Origin: Dyadobacter chenwenxiniae
Lineage (GTDB): Bacteria > Bacteroidota > Bacteroidia > Cytophagales > Spirosomataceae
Assembly (NCBI RefSeq): GCF_022869785.1
Contig: NZ_CP094997.1
Coordinates: forward strand, 1,178,001 to 1,242,000
DNA length: 64,000 bases
Direction: 5' to 3'
Numbering within the stretch: position 1 is the first letter of the stretch; every line of letters starts with the position of its first letter. Made by a program: the position numbers and the translations under genes. Under the pieces are notes generated by a model. It worked only from the letters and a program-made list of their open reading frames with translations. It searched no databases and was not told the origin of the DNA. Below are positions 44,954-54,399 of the stretch, piece after piece.

Positions 44954-46027
44954 ATGCACGCCAACGATCAAACTGTGTCAATCCTATCAGGCTCTAAAAC
45001 GCTGGCAATAGCTAGTTTTTTCCTGCTTGTTGTGCTGATCAGCAGGTGTAGCCGCGAAAAGGTTGCGCCTGATATGAACGTTCCGAGCAGCGCAAGGGAC
45101 ATTGTTCACCAGAGATACCCGTCTGCCGAAATATCGAAAATGAGGGTTCTGGAACACGGTAAAGTGTATCAGCTTAATTTTCGCTTTAAAGGCAAGAACT
45201 ATCAATCGGTTGTCAATAATTTCAGCATATTGAGCATTGCCAGGCAGGCGGACGACCAAATTCCTGCGAGGCTTCTGTCGAAACTGGACACCCTCGCCAT
45301 ACGGGGCGGCAAGATCAGCAATCACAGGATCGTCGAATCAATTTATGACGGCAATCAATTTTTGGATGACATTTTCGATTATGAGCTAAACGGGCATAAG
45401 TACGTGCTGACGTTTGAGCCTTACGATCCTGACCTGATAATCGCCCTTCGGCCCTATCAGCAAGCTTCCTACAGTACTAGATCGATAGAAGACCTGCCCG
45501 AGAAGATCCGGCAATACATCAATGCCAGGCACCGGCCCAACCCGGGCTTTGTCAACAGTCTGACCAATCTCAGCGAGCAAAGCAAACAGCACATTATTAA
45601 CAACAATGAGTTGACGTTCGCCGAGTGCAGGGTAAATGTGCTTCCAGATGGCGCGAAAACTCATGAGGTAATTATTAACTACCTGGGTGTTACTAATCTG
45701 ACGATGTTGTTTGATGACGACGGTGATTTGCTCTTAGTTCCTCAGTTTAATCGCATTAGACAATTTGATCCCAGTTTTACTACAATGTCTAGGCTATCAA
45801 ACCTGAAAAATGCCGAAATCAGACATTTCAGAGATCTTTTTGCAGGTCAGTCCCAACTGTTCGGCTTCAACCTGGACAGTCAGCAAAATTTTGATGAGAG
45901 TTTCAGGAGCGAATTCGAGAACTTCAAATCTTACGAATTTGACCTCTACAATCATAAGCGTGAGCGTTGGTCGCTGCGTTATAATGAGCAAAAGGAACTT
46001 GTCAATTTTTTCTATTCTTCACAGTAG
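44954..46027 (+). CDS. PepSY-like putative lipoprotein (downstream partner of the ECF sigma locus)
   Basis: 357 residues. An N-terminal hydrophobic segment ends 'LVVLISRC', a possible lipobox with arginine before the cysteine. The first unit 'VPSSARDIVHQRYPSAEISK' matches the P-x-x-A...YP-x-A pattern of the 42011 protein. A later 'DLPEKIRQYINARHRPNPGF' and 'TMLFDDDGDLLLVPQ' match its second unit. The shared architecture suggests duplication around the sigma factor. The next gene (esterase) begins 34 bp downstream, so they may be co-transcribed. No known function. Confidence 0.78.
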   Translation: MHANDQTVSILSGSKTLAIASFFLLVVLISRCSREKVAPDMNVPSSARDIVHQRYPSAEISKMRVLEHGKVYQLNFRFKGKNYQSVVNNFSILSIARQADDQIPARLLSKLDTLAIRGGKISNHRIVESIYDGNQFLDDIFDYELNGHKYVLTFEPYDPDLIIALRPYQQASYSTRSIEDLPEKIRQYINARHRPNPGFVNSLTNLSEQSKQHIINNNELTFAECRVNVLPDGAKTHEVIINYLGVTNLTMLFDDDGDLLLVPQFNRIRQFDPSFTTMSRLSNLKNAEIRHFRDLFAGQSQLFGFNLDSQQNFDESFRSEFENFKSYEFDLYNHKRERWSLRYNEQKELVNFFYSSQ

Positions 46028-46061
46028 CAAATCCTTATCCTGTCAGTTAAAATAAGACCAA

Positions 46062-48194
46062 ATGCATAGATTTTTTCTTTCTGTTCTGGCGAAAGCACTG
46101 CTGTTCGTATGCTTTGTTTCGCCGGAAGTTTTTTCTCAAATTAAAATTACATCCCCCGTTTACCAGGCTGTCTATCAAAGAAATAATGACGGTGAGCGCG
46201 AAATTTCTGTTTCCGGTACATTTTCAGTTCCGGTTGATAAAATTGAAATTCGGGCAGTTCCGGTATTGGAAGGGCAAGGCAAGGAAGTTCCATGGCGAGA
46301 CTTGCAGATTAAACCCCAGGGCGGCATTTTTCTGGGAACCGTTCCGCTCCTGGGCGGCTGGTATTCGCTGGAAGTGCGGGGTGTACTCGATGGCAGCGTT
46401 GTGGGCAGGGACGTTCTCACCCGTATGGGGGTTGGGGAGGTTTTTATCATTGCAGGACAATCGAACGCGCAGGGCCTCAAAGGCAAATCTGGGGCACCGG
46501 GGGCCACTGACGACCGTGTGCTTTATATTGATAATTATGAAAATGACGAATTGGGCCAATATCCCGACCTGCTTACAGATCCTGTTCCACCATCTTTTTC
46601 AAAAATTACCGATAACCTGAAAACCATGTCACCCCGCGGGCAAACTGCCTGGTGCTGGGGTATTCTGGGCGACCAACTGGTTGACAAGCTGAAAGTGCCG
46701 GTTGTATTTATCAATGTTGCATGGGAAGGAACAGCCGTCAAAAACTGGGCTGAAAGTGCTGCGGGCGTTAAAACAACAAGCTTGTACGGACATGTCTATG
46801 CAAAGGAAATGCCCTATGCGAATCTGAGGATCGCTGCGCGTAACTACGCCCATCAGTATGGGGTCAGGGCAGTGCTTTGGATGCAGGGAGAAACAGACGC
46901 TGTCTTTAAAACAGATCCTGCGAGTTACAGACGTGATCTCCAGTTCCTCATGAACCGCCTCGGGGCGGACACTGGAAAAAGAATAACGTGGGTCCTGGCC
47001 AGAACATCGCGTGCCTCGCCGCAGCGAGGCATTCCCTCGTCTGTTAACAATGATATTATTGCTGCGCAAAACGCTGTTTTAAATACAGATTTCAATCCTA
47101 CATATCCCGGACCAGAAACCGATCCGCTCGTCCCGAACAGAATCGACGGCACACATTTCGAGGGAACCGGGGATCTAACAATCCTCGCGAATGCCTGGAG
47201 TGCCATTTTGGATGCCAATTTCTTTTCAACCGTCACGCCTGCCAATCCGGTACAGCTCCCGCCAGTCAGTGTAAGCTGCGTTACAGAAAATAATGCGGTC
47301 ACCATTACGCTGCCAACAGGCTTTCAGTCTTATGAATGGAGTAACGGCGAGCGGGGTAACACCATTCAGGTTTCCGGTGCAGGAATGTATCGCGCTACTG
47401 TAAGAGATGCGGCTGGAAACTCTGTGCTCACACCGGCGGTGGTCTTGGAAAGTGGGCCTAAGCCCGATCGTCCCAGTATTTTGCAAGAAGGAACCCAGCA
47501 AGCCTGCGCCGATTCGTCGTTTCAGTTCGCCGTTTCCAACGCTACCGACCTTTACACCTGGTATCGCGAAGGCTCCACAACACCCTTTGCCACAGGCACG
47601 GTTGCACGCGTTGCTGAGAGCGGCGATTATTTTGTAAAAGGACAAAATGTTTACGGATGTGTTTCGGAAAATTCTGCGAGATCTTCCCTGATCATCCGTC
47701 CGGACATTTCGTTGCCGGTAATCGAGCCATCCGGCCCGTTTTCCATTACTGCCCGTATTGATGACGTTGTTGATCCTGTGCAATTTCTATGGAACAGGCC
47801 GGGCATAGAAGGCGATACCGCTGCTCAGATGGTCAGAATCCTGAAAACAGGGCTTTATTCCGCCAGGGCGAAATTGACATACAGCATAGGAAACAATTCA
47901 CTTGCATGTTATTCGGGCACGGCATCGCAGGAGGTCACAACCGTCGAAGAAAGTGATGTGGTGATTTATCCTAATCCGGCAGAGGGCAACGCTGTTTATA
48001 TTGAATCGAGGGATAATATCGCCAATGCAGAGATTACGCTGTTCGATATTTATGGCAAAGTTGTAAGATCTTTTTCTCCCAAATCGCTCGAAAACCGGGT
48101 GCAATTCAATGTGGGTTATCTTCCCACTGGTAAGTACATTATGCGTGTAACGGGTGAAGGCAAGGGTATAACCAAGCAGATCTTTTTTAGATAA
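46062..48194 (+). CDS. Secreted SASA-type carbohydrate esterase with T9SS tail
   Basis: 710 residues with a signal peptide ending near 'VFSQIKI'. After a short beta domain the SGNH-like fold begins with 'EVFIIAGQSNAQG', where the serine of GQSN is the nucleophile. It has 'VVFINVAWEGTAVKNW' and 'RAVLWMQGETDAVFK', which match sialate O-acetylesterase / acetylxylan esterase-type (DUF303) enzymes. The catalytic histidine is probably in 'NRIDGTHFEGTGDLTI'. An Ig-like region follows, and the C-terminus ('VVIYPNPAEGNAVYIES') is a T9SS sorting domain. Probably removes acetyl groups from glycans at the cell surface. It starts 34 bp after the second PepSY-like lipoprotein, so it may be part of the sigma-controlled operon. 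Confidence 0.87.
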   Translation: MHRFFLSVLAKALLFVCFVSPEVFSQIKITSPVYQAVYQRNNDGEREISVSGTFSVPVDKIEIRAVPVLEGQGKEVPWRDLQIKPQGGIFLGTVPLLGGWYSLEVRGVLDGSVVGRDVLTRMGVGEVFIIAGQSNAQGLKGKSGAPGATDDRVLYIDNYENDELGQYPDLLTDPVPPSFSKITDNLKTMSPRGQTAWCWGILGDQLVDKLKVPVVFINVAWEGTAVKNWAESAAGVKTTSLYGHVYAKEMPYANLRIAARNYAHQYGVRAVLWMQGETDAVFKTDPASYRRDLQFLMNRLGADTGKRITWVLARTSRASPQRGIPSSVNNDIIAAQNAVLNTDFNPTYPGPETDPLVPNRIDGTHFEGTGDLTILANAWSAILDANFFSTVTPANPVQLPPVSVSCVTENNAVTITLPTGFQSYEWSNGERGNTIQVSGAGMYRATVRDAAGNSVLTPAVVLESGPKPDRPSILQEGTQQACADSSFQFAVSNATDLYTWYREGSTTPFATGTVARVAESGDYFVKGQNVYGCVSENSARSSLIIRPDISLPVIEPSGPFSITARIDDVVDPVQFLWNRPGIEGDTAAQMVRILKTGLYSARAKLTYSIGNNSLACYSGTASQEVTTVEESDVVIYPNPAEGNAVYIESRDNIANAEITLFDIYGKVVRSFSPKSLENRVQFNVGYLPTGKYIMRVTGEGKGITKQIFFR

Positions 48195-48315
48195 TAGAGT
48201 TAGATGATGACCGATCTTTCCAAACTTTTATGGCGGACTATGGTGTTATAATCGTGTCTGGTTTGATTTCGATGTTTGAAATCCGCCGGATCGAAGATTA
48301 ATATACGTTATAGCC

Positions 48316-49182
48316 ATGAAAAATAAATCTACACAACAATCCTTGACAGGGATAAGTAAACCGCTGTTTCTGATAGCCGCAGCATTATCGTCACTCATTT
48401 ACCTGCTTACATCTCAGGTTATGAAATACCGCTACAAGGTTATCAAAAAGAACTTGTTCGTTTCGTTCGGATCAGAGAGTGAGAAGAAAGTTGTTAATAC
48501 CATTAAGAATTACTATCAGCATCTGGGCGACCTTGTTATCGAGCCGTTCCTGTATTATTTGGTTGGTCCCAGGAGCCGGAAAAAGCTGGCGACTTACACA
48601 AACCCCGAATTACTGGAAGGCTTTTATAAGAAAAATAAGCACGTCGTGCTGCTGGCATCGCATTACGGCAATTGGGAATACCTGATTAACCTTCCTAAGG
48701 TTGTTAATTTTCAGGTATATACGGCCTATACGCCGATATCCAATGAGCGTATCAATGCGTGGATACTGAAAATGCGCTCTTCATTGGGTGTGAAACTGAT
48801 CCCGAAAAGGAATTTTTACCGGGGGGCATTGTCTGCATTGAAACAACACGAAAATCCTTCACTGGTAGTGGTTATAGCAGACCAGCGCCCTGCTATGGAT
48901 TCCAAGCATTTTGTTAATTTTTTCGGACAAAAAACAAGGGTGCAAATTGGTGCTGAAAAATTGGCGGTCGCATCGGATTCAGCCGTTGTATATCTTGAAT
49001 GCACCAAAAAAGCCCGCTTTCATTACGATTACACCTTTCACGTTATTTCTGAAAAACCGTCGGAAGCGCCGCCTATGGACATTACCGACGCATATTATAA
49101 CCGACTGGAAAGTAACATTGCAAAAGATCCTGCGCATTGGCTCTGGTCACATGACCGCTGGAAAGGAACGCCGGGAGTTTAG
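48316..49182 (+). CDS. Lipid A acyltransferase-like protein (LpxL/HtrB family)
   Basis: 288 residues. An N-terminal hydrophobic helix at about 18-35, then the acyltransferase core. 'LLASHYGNWEYLI' is the catalytic H-x-x-x-[ED] motif, a variant of the usual HX4D/E. 'RRNFYRGALSALKQ'-like 'PKRNFYRGALSALKQHENPS' and 'VIADQRP' (the D-Q-R-P block) are diagnostic of the LpxL/LpxM family. It likely adds a secondary acyl chain to lipid A at the inner membrane. It is the last gene of the plus-strand series after the esterase, with 121 bp between, and convergent with the iron operon. Confidence 0.88.
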   Translation: MKNKSTQQSLTGISKPLFLIAAALSSLIYLLTSQVMKYRYKVIKKNLFVSFGSESEKKVVNTIKNYYQHLGDLVIEPFLYYLVGPRSRKKLATYTNPELLEGFYKKNKHVVLLASHYGNWEYLINLPKVVNFQVYTAYTPISNERINAWILKMRSSLGVKLIPKRNFYRGALSALKQHENPSLVVVIADQRPAMDSKHFVNFFGQKTRVQIGAEKLAVASDSAVVYLECTKKARFHYDYTFHVISEKPSEAPPMDITDAYYNRLESNIAKDPAHWLWSHDRWKGTPGV

Positions 49183-49201
49183 AAATACCGTTTGCAGCGG
49201 C

Positions 49202-49402
49202 TTATCTGCTGCGCCCTGCAACTGGCTTCTTTTTGGCTTTCAGCAGATACCAGACGGTCATCACGACCGGCGCTCCAAGCGAAAGCCAGGACAGCAGGTC
49301 GAAAAAGCCATCGCCGGTCAGTGCAGAAACAAGACCTGTTGCAGATAGTAATCCGATTATCGAAGGAATTCCCCAGACTTTCCAAAAATTATTTTTCATC
49401 AT
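49202..49402 (-). CDS. Small two-helix membrane protein, last gene of the iron operon
   Basis: 66 residues, MMKNNFWKVWGIPSIIGLLS. Two hydrophobic helices (about 10-30 and 38-54) flanking 'TGDGFFDLLSW', with a basic tail 'KAKKKPVAGRSR'. It begins 18 bp after the PepSY gene, in the same orientation, so it is a likely fourth member of the TonB receptor/DUF4374/PepSY operon. No known family. A helper of the PepSY reductase is possible but not shown. Confidence 0.65.
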   Translation of the reverse strand: MMKNNFWKVWGIPSIIGLLSATGLVSALTGDGFFDLLSWLSLGAPVVMTVWYLLKAKKKPVAGRSR

Positions 49403-49420
49403 GAGATGGTCGCTTTGAGG

Positions 49421-50596
49421 TTAAACATTTTCGTTTTGCGCCTGAACTGTTAAAATCTCGGTTTCATTTTTACTCAGCCTGGTGATATGTGCCTTCGTTG
49501 CTTTGTTTCGTGCAAACCATAAGTATAGGCCGCTCCCCAAAATGACGATGGTCGCAATGTCGAACAGTGCCCAGATGATTTTAAGCGGTAATCCGCCATA
49601 GTCCCCAAAATGCAGTGGCTGGGAAATGAACAATGCATTTACATACCACGGCATGTCCCGCAAATCGGTGAGATTTCCTTTTTTTGCATCAATTAATGCG
49701 GGTTTGATAATGCGTTTCGTCAACGGTGTATTTCCTTTTACAAAAACGGCGTAATGGTGCTTGCTGGTGAATGGCGTTCCCGGATAAGCGATCAGGGATG
49801 GCTGCATACCCGGCGCGGCTTGTTCGGTTAGATGAACTGCCTGGTCGAGGGAGCTTAGTTTCCCGGTTAAAGGTTCAGCATTTTTATAAGGTGCAGTCAT
49901 TTCAGAAAGCTGCCCCATTTGCCAAAGGCCTAGGACAATTTCAGAAGCGGTATTAATCACTCCTGTGAAGCCGACTACAACTCCCCAGACGATCGTAACC
50001 ACACCTAATAAATTGTGCAGATCGAGCCATTTTAGCCGGGTGGACCTTTCGGTGCGCACCATTCCAAAATCGAACCGCTTCATGATCGGGCCGTAGAGCA
50101 TAATGCCGGAAACAATGGCTGCAATGAATGCCAATCCCATCAAGCCCAGGAATAGCTTGCCGCCAATGCCCATGAACATATCAATGTGCAATTGAAGCAT
50201 GATATACATAAAACCTTCCTGGAAATTGGGCGTTTCCAAAACTTCTGCCGTGTGGTCGTCCATGATCACGGTCGTGTAATTGTCCGGCGGTGCGTCAATG
50301 GAATCGGAGAGACTAAAATACGTGGTGTTGGGCTCGTGTTCGTCCCAGTAAATGTAACGGATAACCTTTTCGGGATACTTTGTCAGCGCGTTTTCTGCAA
50401 GATTATCCAGTTTGGCTTTCGGCGTGCCTAATGCCACCTGTTTTGCCAGGTGTGGCTTTCCTTCCAGTTCCTCAATCTCTTCATGAAATATCAATGGAAG
50501 GCCAGTAAGGCAAAGCATCAGCAAAAATGCCGTGCATATCAGGCTCGTCCACTTGTGGATCTGGAACCAGGTCTGGATTTTCTTAACAGAACTCAT
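49421..50596 (-). CDS. PepSY-associated membrane protein, probable siderophore-iron reductase (XusC-like)
   Basis: 391 residues. An N-terminal helix ('WTSLICTAFLLMLCLTGLPL'), an inner block with 'GKLFLGLMGLAFIAAIVSGI', 'WLDLHNLLGVVTIVWGVVVG' and 'LPLKIIWALFDIATIVILGS' as further helices, and two PepSY-type periplasmic segments. Histidines near the first helix ('QIHKWTSL') and in 'DLHNLLG' could bind haem. In the Bacteroides XusABC system the third protein is a PepSY membrane reductase that releases iron; this one occupies the same place after a TonB receptor and a DUF4374 lipoprotein. Gap to DUF4374 is 30 bp. Confidence 0.9.
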   Translation of the reverse strand: MSSVKKIQTWFQIHKWTSLICTAFLLMLCLTGLPLIFHEEIEELEGKPHLAKQVALGTPKAKLDNLAENALTKYPEKVIRYIYWDEHEPNTTYFSLSDSIDAPPDNYTTVIMDDHTAEVLETPNFQEGFMYIMLQLHIDMFMGIGGKLFLGLMGLAFIAAIVSGIMLYGPIMKRFDFGMVRTERSTRLKWLDLHNLLGVVTIVWGVVVGFTGVINTASEIVLGLWQMGQLSEMTAPYKNAEPLTGKLSSLDQAVHLTEQAAPGMQPSLIAYPGTPFTSKHHYAVFVKGNTPLTKRIIKPALIDAKKGNLTDLRDMPWYVNALFISQPLHFGDYGGLPLKIIWALFDIATIVILGSGLYLWFARNKATKAHITRLSKNETEILTVQAQNENV

Positions 50597-50626
50597 AATT
50601 TTAAAAGGTTATCCGTTGTAGATGAA

Positions 50627-51865
50627 TTATTGACTGAGCTTGGCAAAACCCTGAATGGACCCGTCGTGGTCAACCTTGAAGACAGACGTTGCCTTGTTGT
50701 CATCCACCACATAATATCCGTCCTCATTGACTGTGGTTACCGTCGTACTTCCCGAGCCGGTAACTGTTCCGTTTCTCACCCACAGGTAAACTTTGCCGTC
50801 GATTTCTGTGATTGCCTGCTCATTGGCATAAGCATAATCATGCAGCGGCATGCCTTCGATCTTGGTCACCAGTTTGGTGGCCATGTCATAAGTGTAATAT
50901 TCAAAAATGCTGGCAGTAAGGTTTGAATAGTCATTTTTCAGCGGCACAGAAGCCATTTCAAAATATAGCTTTCCGCCTTTTACCAAAGCCGTAGCGATTG
51001 AGCTTCCTGCTTTAAGTGCTTTGGTTGAAAAAATCCAGGTTTTATCAAAATCCGTTTCACCTTTCTTAATGCGGATAATGGATGAGTTTGCGAACATGGA
51101 ATTCCCCAGTCCGGTGCTGTAAAGGTATAATGCGCCATCATCGCCGATTGACCACATTTTGTTCCCCGACGAGCCCCAGCCAATGCTTTTCAGACCGTCA
51201 TATTTAATCGTTTTCTCGTACTTATCCGTCGCCAGATCTACAACCGCGAACTCGATTGCATTAAAAACGTCGTCGCCAAATCCGCTCGCTGCTTTGGTGC
51301 CGTAAGTGATCCCTACGAACAATTTGCCTTCCTTGGCAGCGATCGTATGTTGTCCCACCGCCTGATATTGCACACCTGCTTTCTGAACAACCGACAAATC
51401 CACTTCACCTGTCCGCAACATGGTCGTGGGATTGAATTTTTGCAGTTTCAGCGTGCCTCGGGTCACGTCCAGGTAGTAGCCGGTGGTCTCATTTACAACC
51501 AGATATTGAGTAGAGCCTGCGATAAAGCCTTCGTCTTTCAGGCTTCCATCCGCATTAACGGTGTATTTCTGTAAACCCTCGTCACCAGCCGCATTGGAAC
51601 GGTTAAAAAGCCATTTTCCAAAAGTCCGGAATCCGAACGCCTTGGCTACCTGCAAGGTCTTGGGGTTGTTGTTCTGAATTGTTCCCGAAGGCAGCCCATC
51701 AATGGGCGCGATAAAGCCAGCCTCGAAGCGCGACGTGGTGGTCATGAGTATAAACTTCTCTTTTTCTTCCGGCGCAGGCGTTCCCCCGTCGTCGTCTGAC
51801 GAGCAGCCGAGAAACAGCGAGGCGGCGAAGAAATAGAGCAGGGACTTAAATAAAGGGGTTTTCAT
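50627..51865 (-). CDS. DUF4374 surface lipoprotein (XusB-like siderophore-binding protein)
   Basis: 412 residues. Lipoprotein signal 'FAASLFLGCSSDDDGG' with the acylated cysteine at about residue 21 and a following acidic stretch often linked to surface export in Bacteroidota. The rest is a DUF4374 beta-propeller ('LMTTTSRFEAGFIAPIDGLP', 'GWGSSGNKMWSIGDDGALYL', 'AYANEQAITEIDGKVYLWVR'). The Bacteroides homologue XusB binds ferric siderophores such as enterobactin and hands them to the TonB receptor (established knowledge). The gap to the receptor gene is 28 bp. Confidence 0.9.
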   Translation of the reverse strand: MKTPLFKSLLYFFAASLFLGCSSDDDGGTPAPEEKEKFILMTTTSRFEAGFIAPIDGLPSGTIQNNNPKTLQVAKAFGFRTFGKWLFNRSNAAGDEGLQKYTVNADGSLKDEGFIAGSTQYLVVNETTGYYLDVTRGTLKLQKFNPTTMLRTGEVDLSVVQKAGVQYQAVGQHTIAAKEGKLFVGITYGTKAASGFGDDVFNAIEFAVVDLATDKYEKTIKYDGLKSIGWGSSGNKMWSIGDDGALYLYSTGLGNSMFANSSIIRIKKGETDFDKTWIFSTKALKAGSSIATALVKGGKLYFEMASVPLKNDYSNLTASIFEYYTYDMATKLVTKIEGMPLHDYAYANEQAITEIDGKVYLWVRNGTVTGSGSTTVTTVNEDGYYVVDDNKATSVFKVDHDGSIQGFAKLSQ

Positions 51866-51893
51866 AACATTTGATTGATAAGAATACTAAAAT

Positions 51894-54284
51894 TTATTTG
51901 AGGGTATAATTTAATTTGAGGTGCAAGCTGCGGCCGGCATTTTGAATGCGGAAGTTGTCATAAACGCGGGCGTTTAGGAAATTTTTTGCTTGAAAACCGA
52001 TTGAAAAGCGCTCTCCGCCCGGGTGGTAAGTGAACCCGGCCGAATGTAGTCCCTGGTTTGGGATAATGTTCGGCGCATCGAATTTTGCTTTGCCCCAAAG
52101 CCCCAGAAAGCCGTCAGGTTCCAGGCTTTTGGGCACGTAGTTCAGGTAATACTCACGTACAAAGGTGAAATAGTAATAAAGGTGCATCCTTCCGCGATTG
52201 CCGACTTGGTTAATGGTGCCGTTAAGGCCCAGGTTGGCAAAAAAATAAGGTGTATTGCGCAGCCGCGCCTTTTCTGTCTGGCGATTCTGGGTATCGAAAA
52301 GACGGAAGTCCTGGTAAGTGAAATTGCCATTAGCGCGCAGCCAGCGGTTTAGGGATACGCTCAGGTCGGTTTCAAATCCCAGGCCCTTTACATTTTCAAC
52401 ATTCTGGTTTTGGGTAAACAGAAAGTCAACCGGCACTTTCAGGATCAGGTCTTTGGTAATGCGGTAAAACGAGTTCACTTCCAGGGTGTAGGCCCCGCGT
52501 CTTTCTGTCCTGAAACCCTGGTTGATATTGGTGCTTTTCTCGGGTTTTAAAAGGAAGTTTGACCGGTGGAAATTGCCGTCGCCAAACATTTCGTCCTGTT
52601 CGGGCAAGCGGGTGGCGGCCTCAACGGAAAACCGGAGAAAAGTGTTGCCCGTGAATGCGTATTTCAATGCTTCTGCAATCCCGAAGCTGTTTTCGGAAGT
52701 TGACCGGTGTTCGCCCAGGGCTGTTCCGTAAATGTCTACGTTAATTGTAGATGTGTTGTAATGGAAGAATTTGGCAATCAGGTTGTTGGTTAATTTATCA
52801 TTGAGGAAAACCGATTGAATGCCGGCTGCACCAACCACTTTATAATATTTTGCAGGAAGCGCTAATATGTCCTGCCCGGTTTGGGGCAACGTGAGTCCCA
52901 TAGGATCGCGTCCGGTGCGGCCGATGTTTGTTGATACCACATTCACCTCGGCCAGATGATTCTCGGCGAGCTGATAACTCAGATGGGTGCGTGACGTGAA
53001 ATAGGAGAATTTGATATCGGACAAACTTCCTCTCAGGGAGATTTCTCCAAGCCTTGACGGACTCGGAATAAATGTTCCGTACCAGTCGTAAGTGCCCCTT
53101 ACCGTATCCACTTGCGCCGTGTGGATGTTGCTGGCGGTTAAAAATTGGTCAATGCCGAGTTTTCCAAACCTTTTACGGTAACGCAGCGTCGGTATGATCG
53201 AATGCTGTCTGCTCACCGATGCACCAAACGGCTGGGACATGGTTGCGCCATACTGATTTTGACGGTTAATGTGGAACCAGGTCAGGCCGACTCTCAACTC
53301 GTCGGCCCAGCGGAGGTTGGTCAGTCCACCGTAAGCCTCGGCATAGTAGTTGGTAAATTGATTGTGAAACAAGCGCACGGTGGCTGGGCGGCGGGCGGCA
53401 GTTTCCAGATCGGTCACGGTCACATCCACCTTGTAATCATTGTCCGACCGGTTAACAAATGCATCCGTCCCGACAAAAAAATGACGGGTTGTATCGCTGT
53501 ACAATGCATTAAGAGAAGCACGGTGTGTGTTAAAAGACGCTATTTCATAAGAAGCCTCAGCGTAACGGTAAAGTGCTTTTTTTGTGACCATATTCACGGC
53601 ACCGCCCAAAGCATCCGCGCCCAGCCCTGTTGGTAAAACACCTTTGTAAACCTCCACACGTTCCAGCATATTCACAGGCACGAGCGAAATGTTATAGCCC
53701 GCGCCCAGGTAATCAAGCGGAATACCGTCCCTGAAATTTTTGATGGCCCGGTCCTGGAAACCATTCATCATTAGTCCGGAGCTGGAACCTAGTCCGCCGG
53801 TTTGCCGGATGCGGATGCCTGCCGAGCGGTTCATGAGTTCTACCAATGTCGACGGTTGCTCCTGAACTGCTTTTGTATTGATAATTTCCGCTTTGATCGG
53901 CTGCAATTTCGCTTGCTGGGTTTCGGTTCGCCCCAGGATCTGAACCTCTGAAAGTTGTGTGTGGTCATCGTGCAGCGGAAAAACCAGGTTGCCTCTTTTT
54001 AAATCTTTCTGCGTCATTTTTTGGACCAGCTTTTTGTAGCCAATATGCTGTATGACAACAGTGTAGGACTCTCTGAAGGGAACTGTCATTTGAAACATTC
54101 CCGTGCTGTCTGTGAATGTTGTTTTATTGAGATCCTGAGCGAGTATGGATGCGCCGGCAAGCGGATCTCCGTGGCTGTCTTGTACTGTCCCCGAGAGAAA
54201 AGAGGTTTCCTGACCTGCTGCGGGCAAGTGGTTTAAGGCAAGTATTGCAAATAAAAGTCGCAGAACAAGTAAAGATCTTATCAA
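51894..54284 (-). CDS. TonB-dependent siderophore receptor (XusA-like)
   Basis: 796 residues. Signal peptide (to about residue 25), a carboxypeptidase-regulatory-like domain ('SFLSGTVQDSHGDPLAGASI'), a TonB box region and plug ('LMNRSAGIRIRQTGGLGSSS', 'GVLPTGLGADALGGAVNMVT'), then the barrel ending 'AGRSLHLKLNYTLK'. It lacks the SusC hallmark and is of the size of siderophore receptors. It imports ferric siderophore across the outer membrane. First gene of the iron operon; divergent from a PchR-like AraC regulator across about 115 bp. Confidence 0.93.
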   Translation of the reverse strand: MIRSLLVLRLLFAILALNHLPAAGQETSFLSGTVQDSHGDPLAGASILAQDLNKTTFTDSTGMFQMTVPFRESYTVVIQHIGYKKLVQKMTQKDLKRGNLVFPLHDDHTQLSEVQILGRTETQQAKLQPIKAEIINTKAVQEQPSTLVELMNRSAGIRIRQTGGLGSSSGLMMNGFQDRAIKNFRDGIPLDYLGAGYNISLVPVNMLERVEVYKGVLPTGLGADALGGAVNMVTKKALYRYAEASYEIASFNTHRASLNALYSDTTRHFFVGTDAFVNRSDNDYKVDVTVTDLETAARRPATVRLFHNQFTNYYAEAYGGLTNLRWADELRVGLTWFHINRQNQYGATMSQPFGASVSRQHSIIPTLRYRKRFGKLGIDQFLTASNIHTAQVDTVRGTYDWYGTFIPSPSRLGEISLRGSLSDIKFSYFTSRTHLSYQLAENHLAEVNVVSTNIGRTGRDPMGLTLPQTGQDILALPAKYYKVVGAAGIQSVFLNDKLTNNLIAKFFHYNTSTINVDIYGTALGEHRSTSENSFGIAEALKYAFTGNTFLRFSVEAATRLPEQDEMFGDGNFHRSNFLLKPEKSTNINQGFRTERRGAYTLEVNSFYRITKDLILKVPVDFLFTQNQNVENVKGLGFETDLSVSLNRWLRANGNFTYQDFRLFDTQNRQTEKARLRNTPYFFANLGLNGTINQVGNRGRMHLYYYFTFVREYYLNYVPKSLEPDGFLGLWGKAKFDAPNIIPNQGLHSAGFTYHPGGERFSIGFQAKNFLNARVYDNFRIQNAGRSLHLKLNYTLK

Positions 54285-54399
54285 CTCTGTATAAATTTGT
54301 TATTAAGACTGTTTAAAAATAGTGTCAAAAGTAGTATCGTATAGGCGGATACGGTTAACGTGAAAAGCAGTTTTAATGACGCCAGAAACAGGATCTTGC

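Noticed and set aside
48236..48316. An rRNA, tRNA or riboswitch before the acyltransferase gene.
   Set aside because: No cloverleaf or riboswitch-like core was found here or in any other spacer of the window.
54285..54399. A Fur-type box or promoter pair between the TonB receptor and the PchR-like regulator.
   Set aside because: No sequence close to a Fur box or a clean -33/-7 pair could be read there; only weak partial matches.
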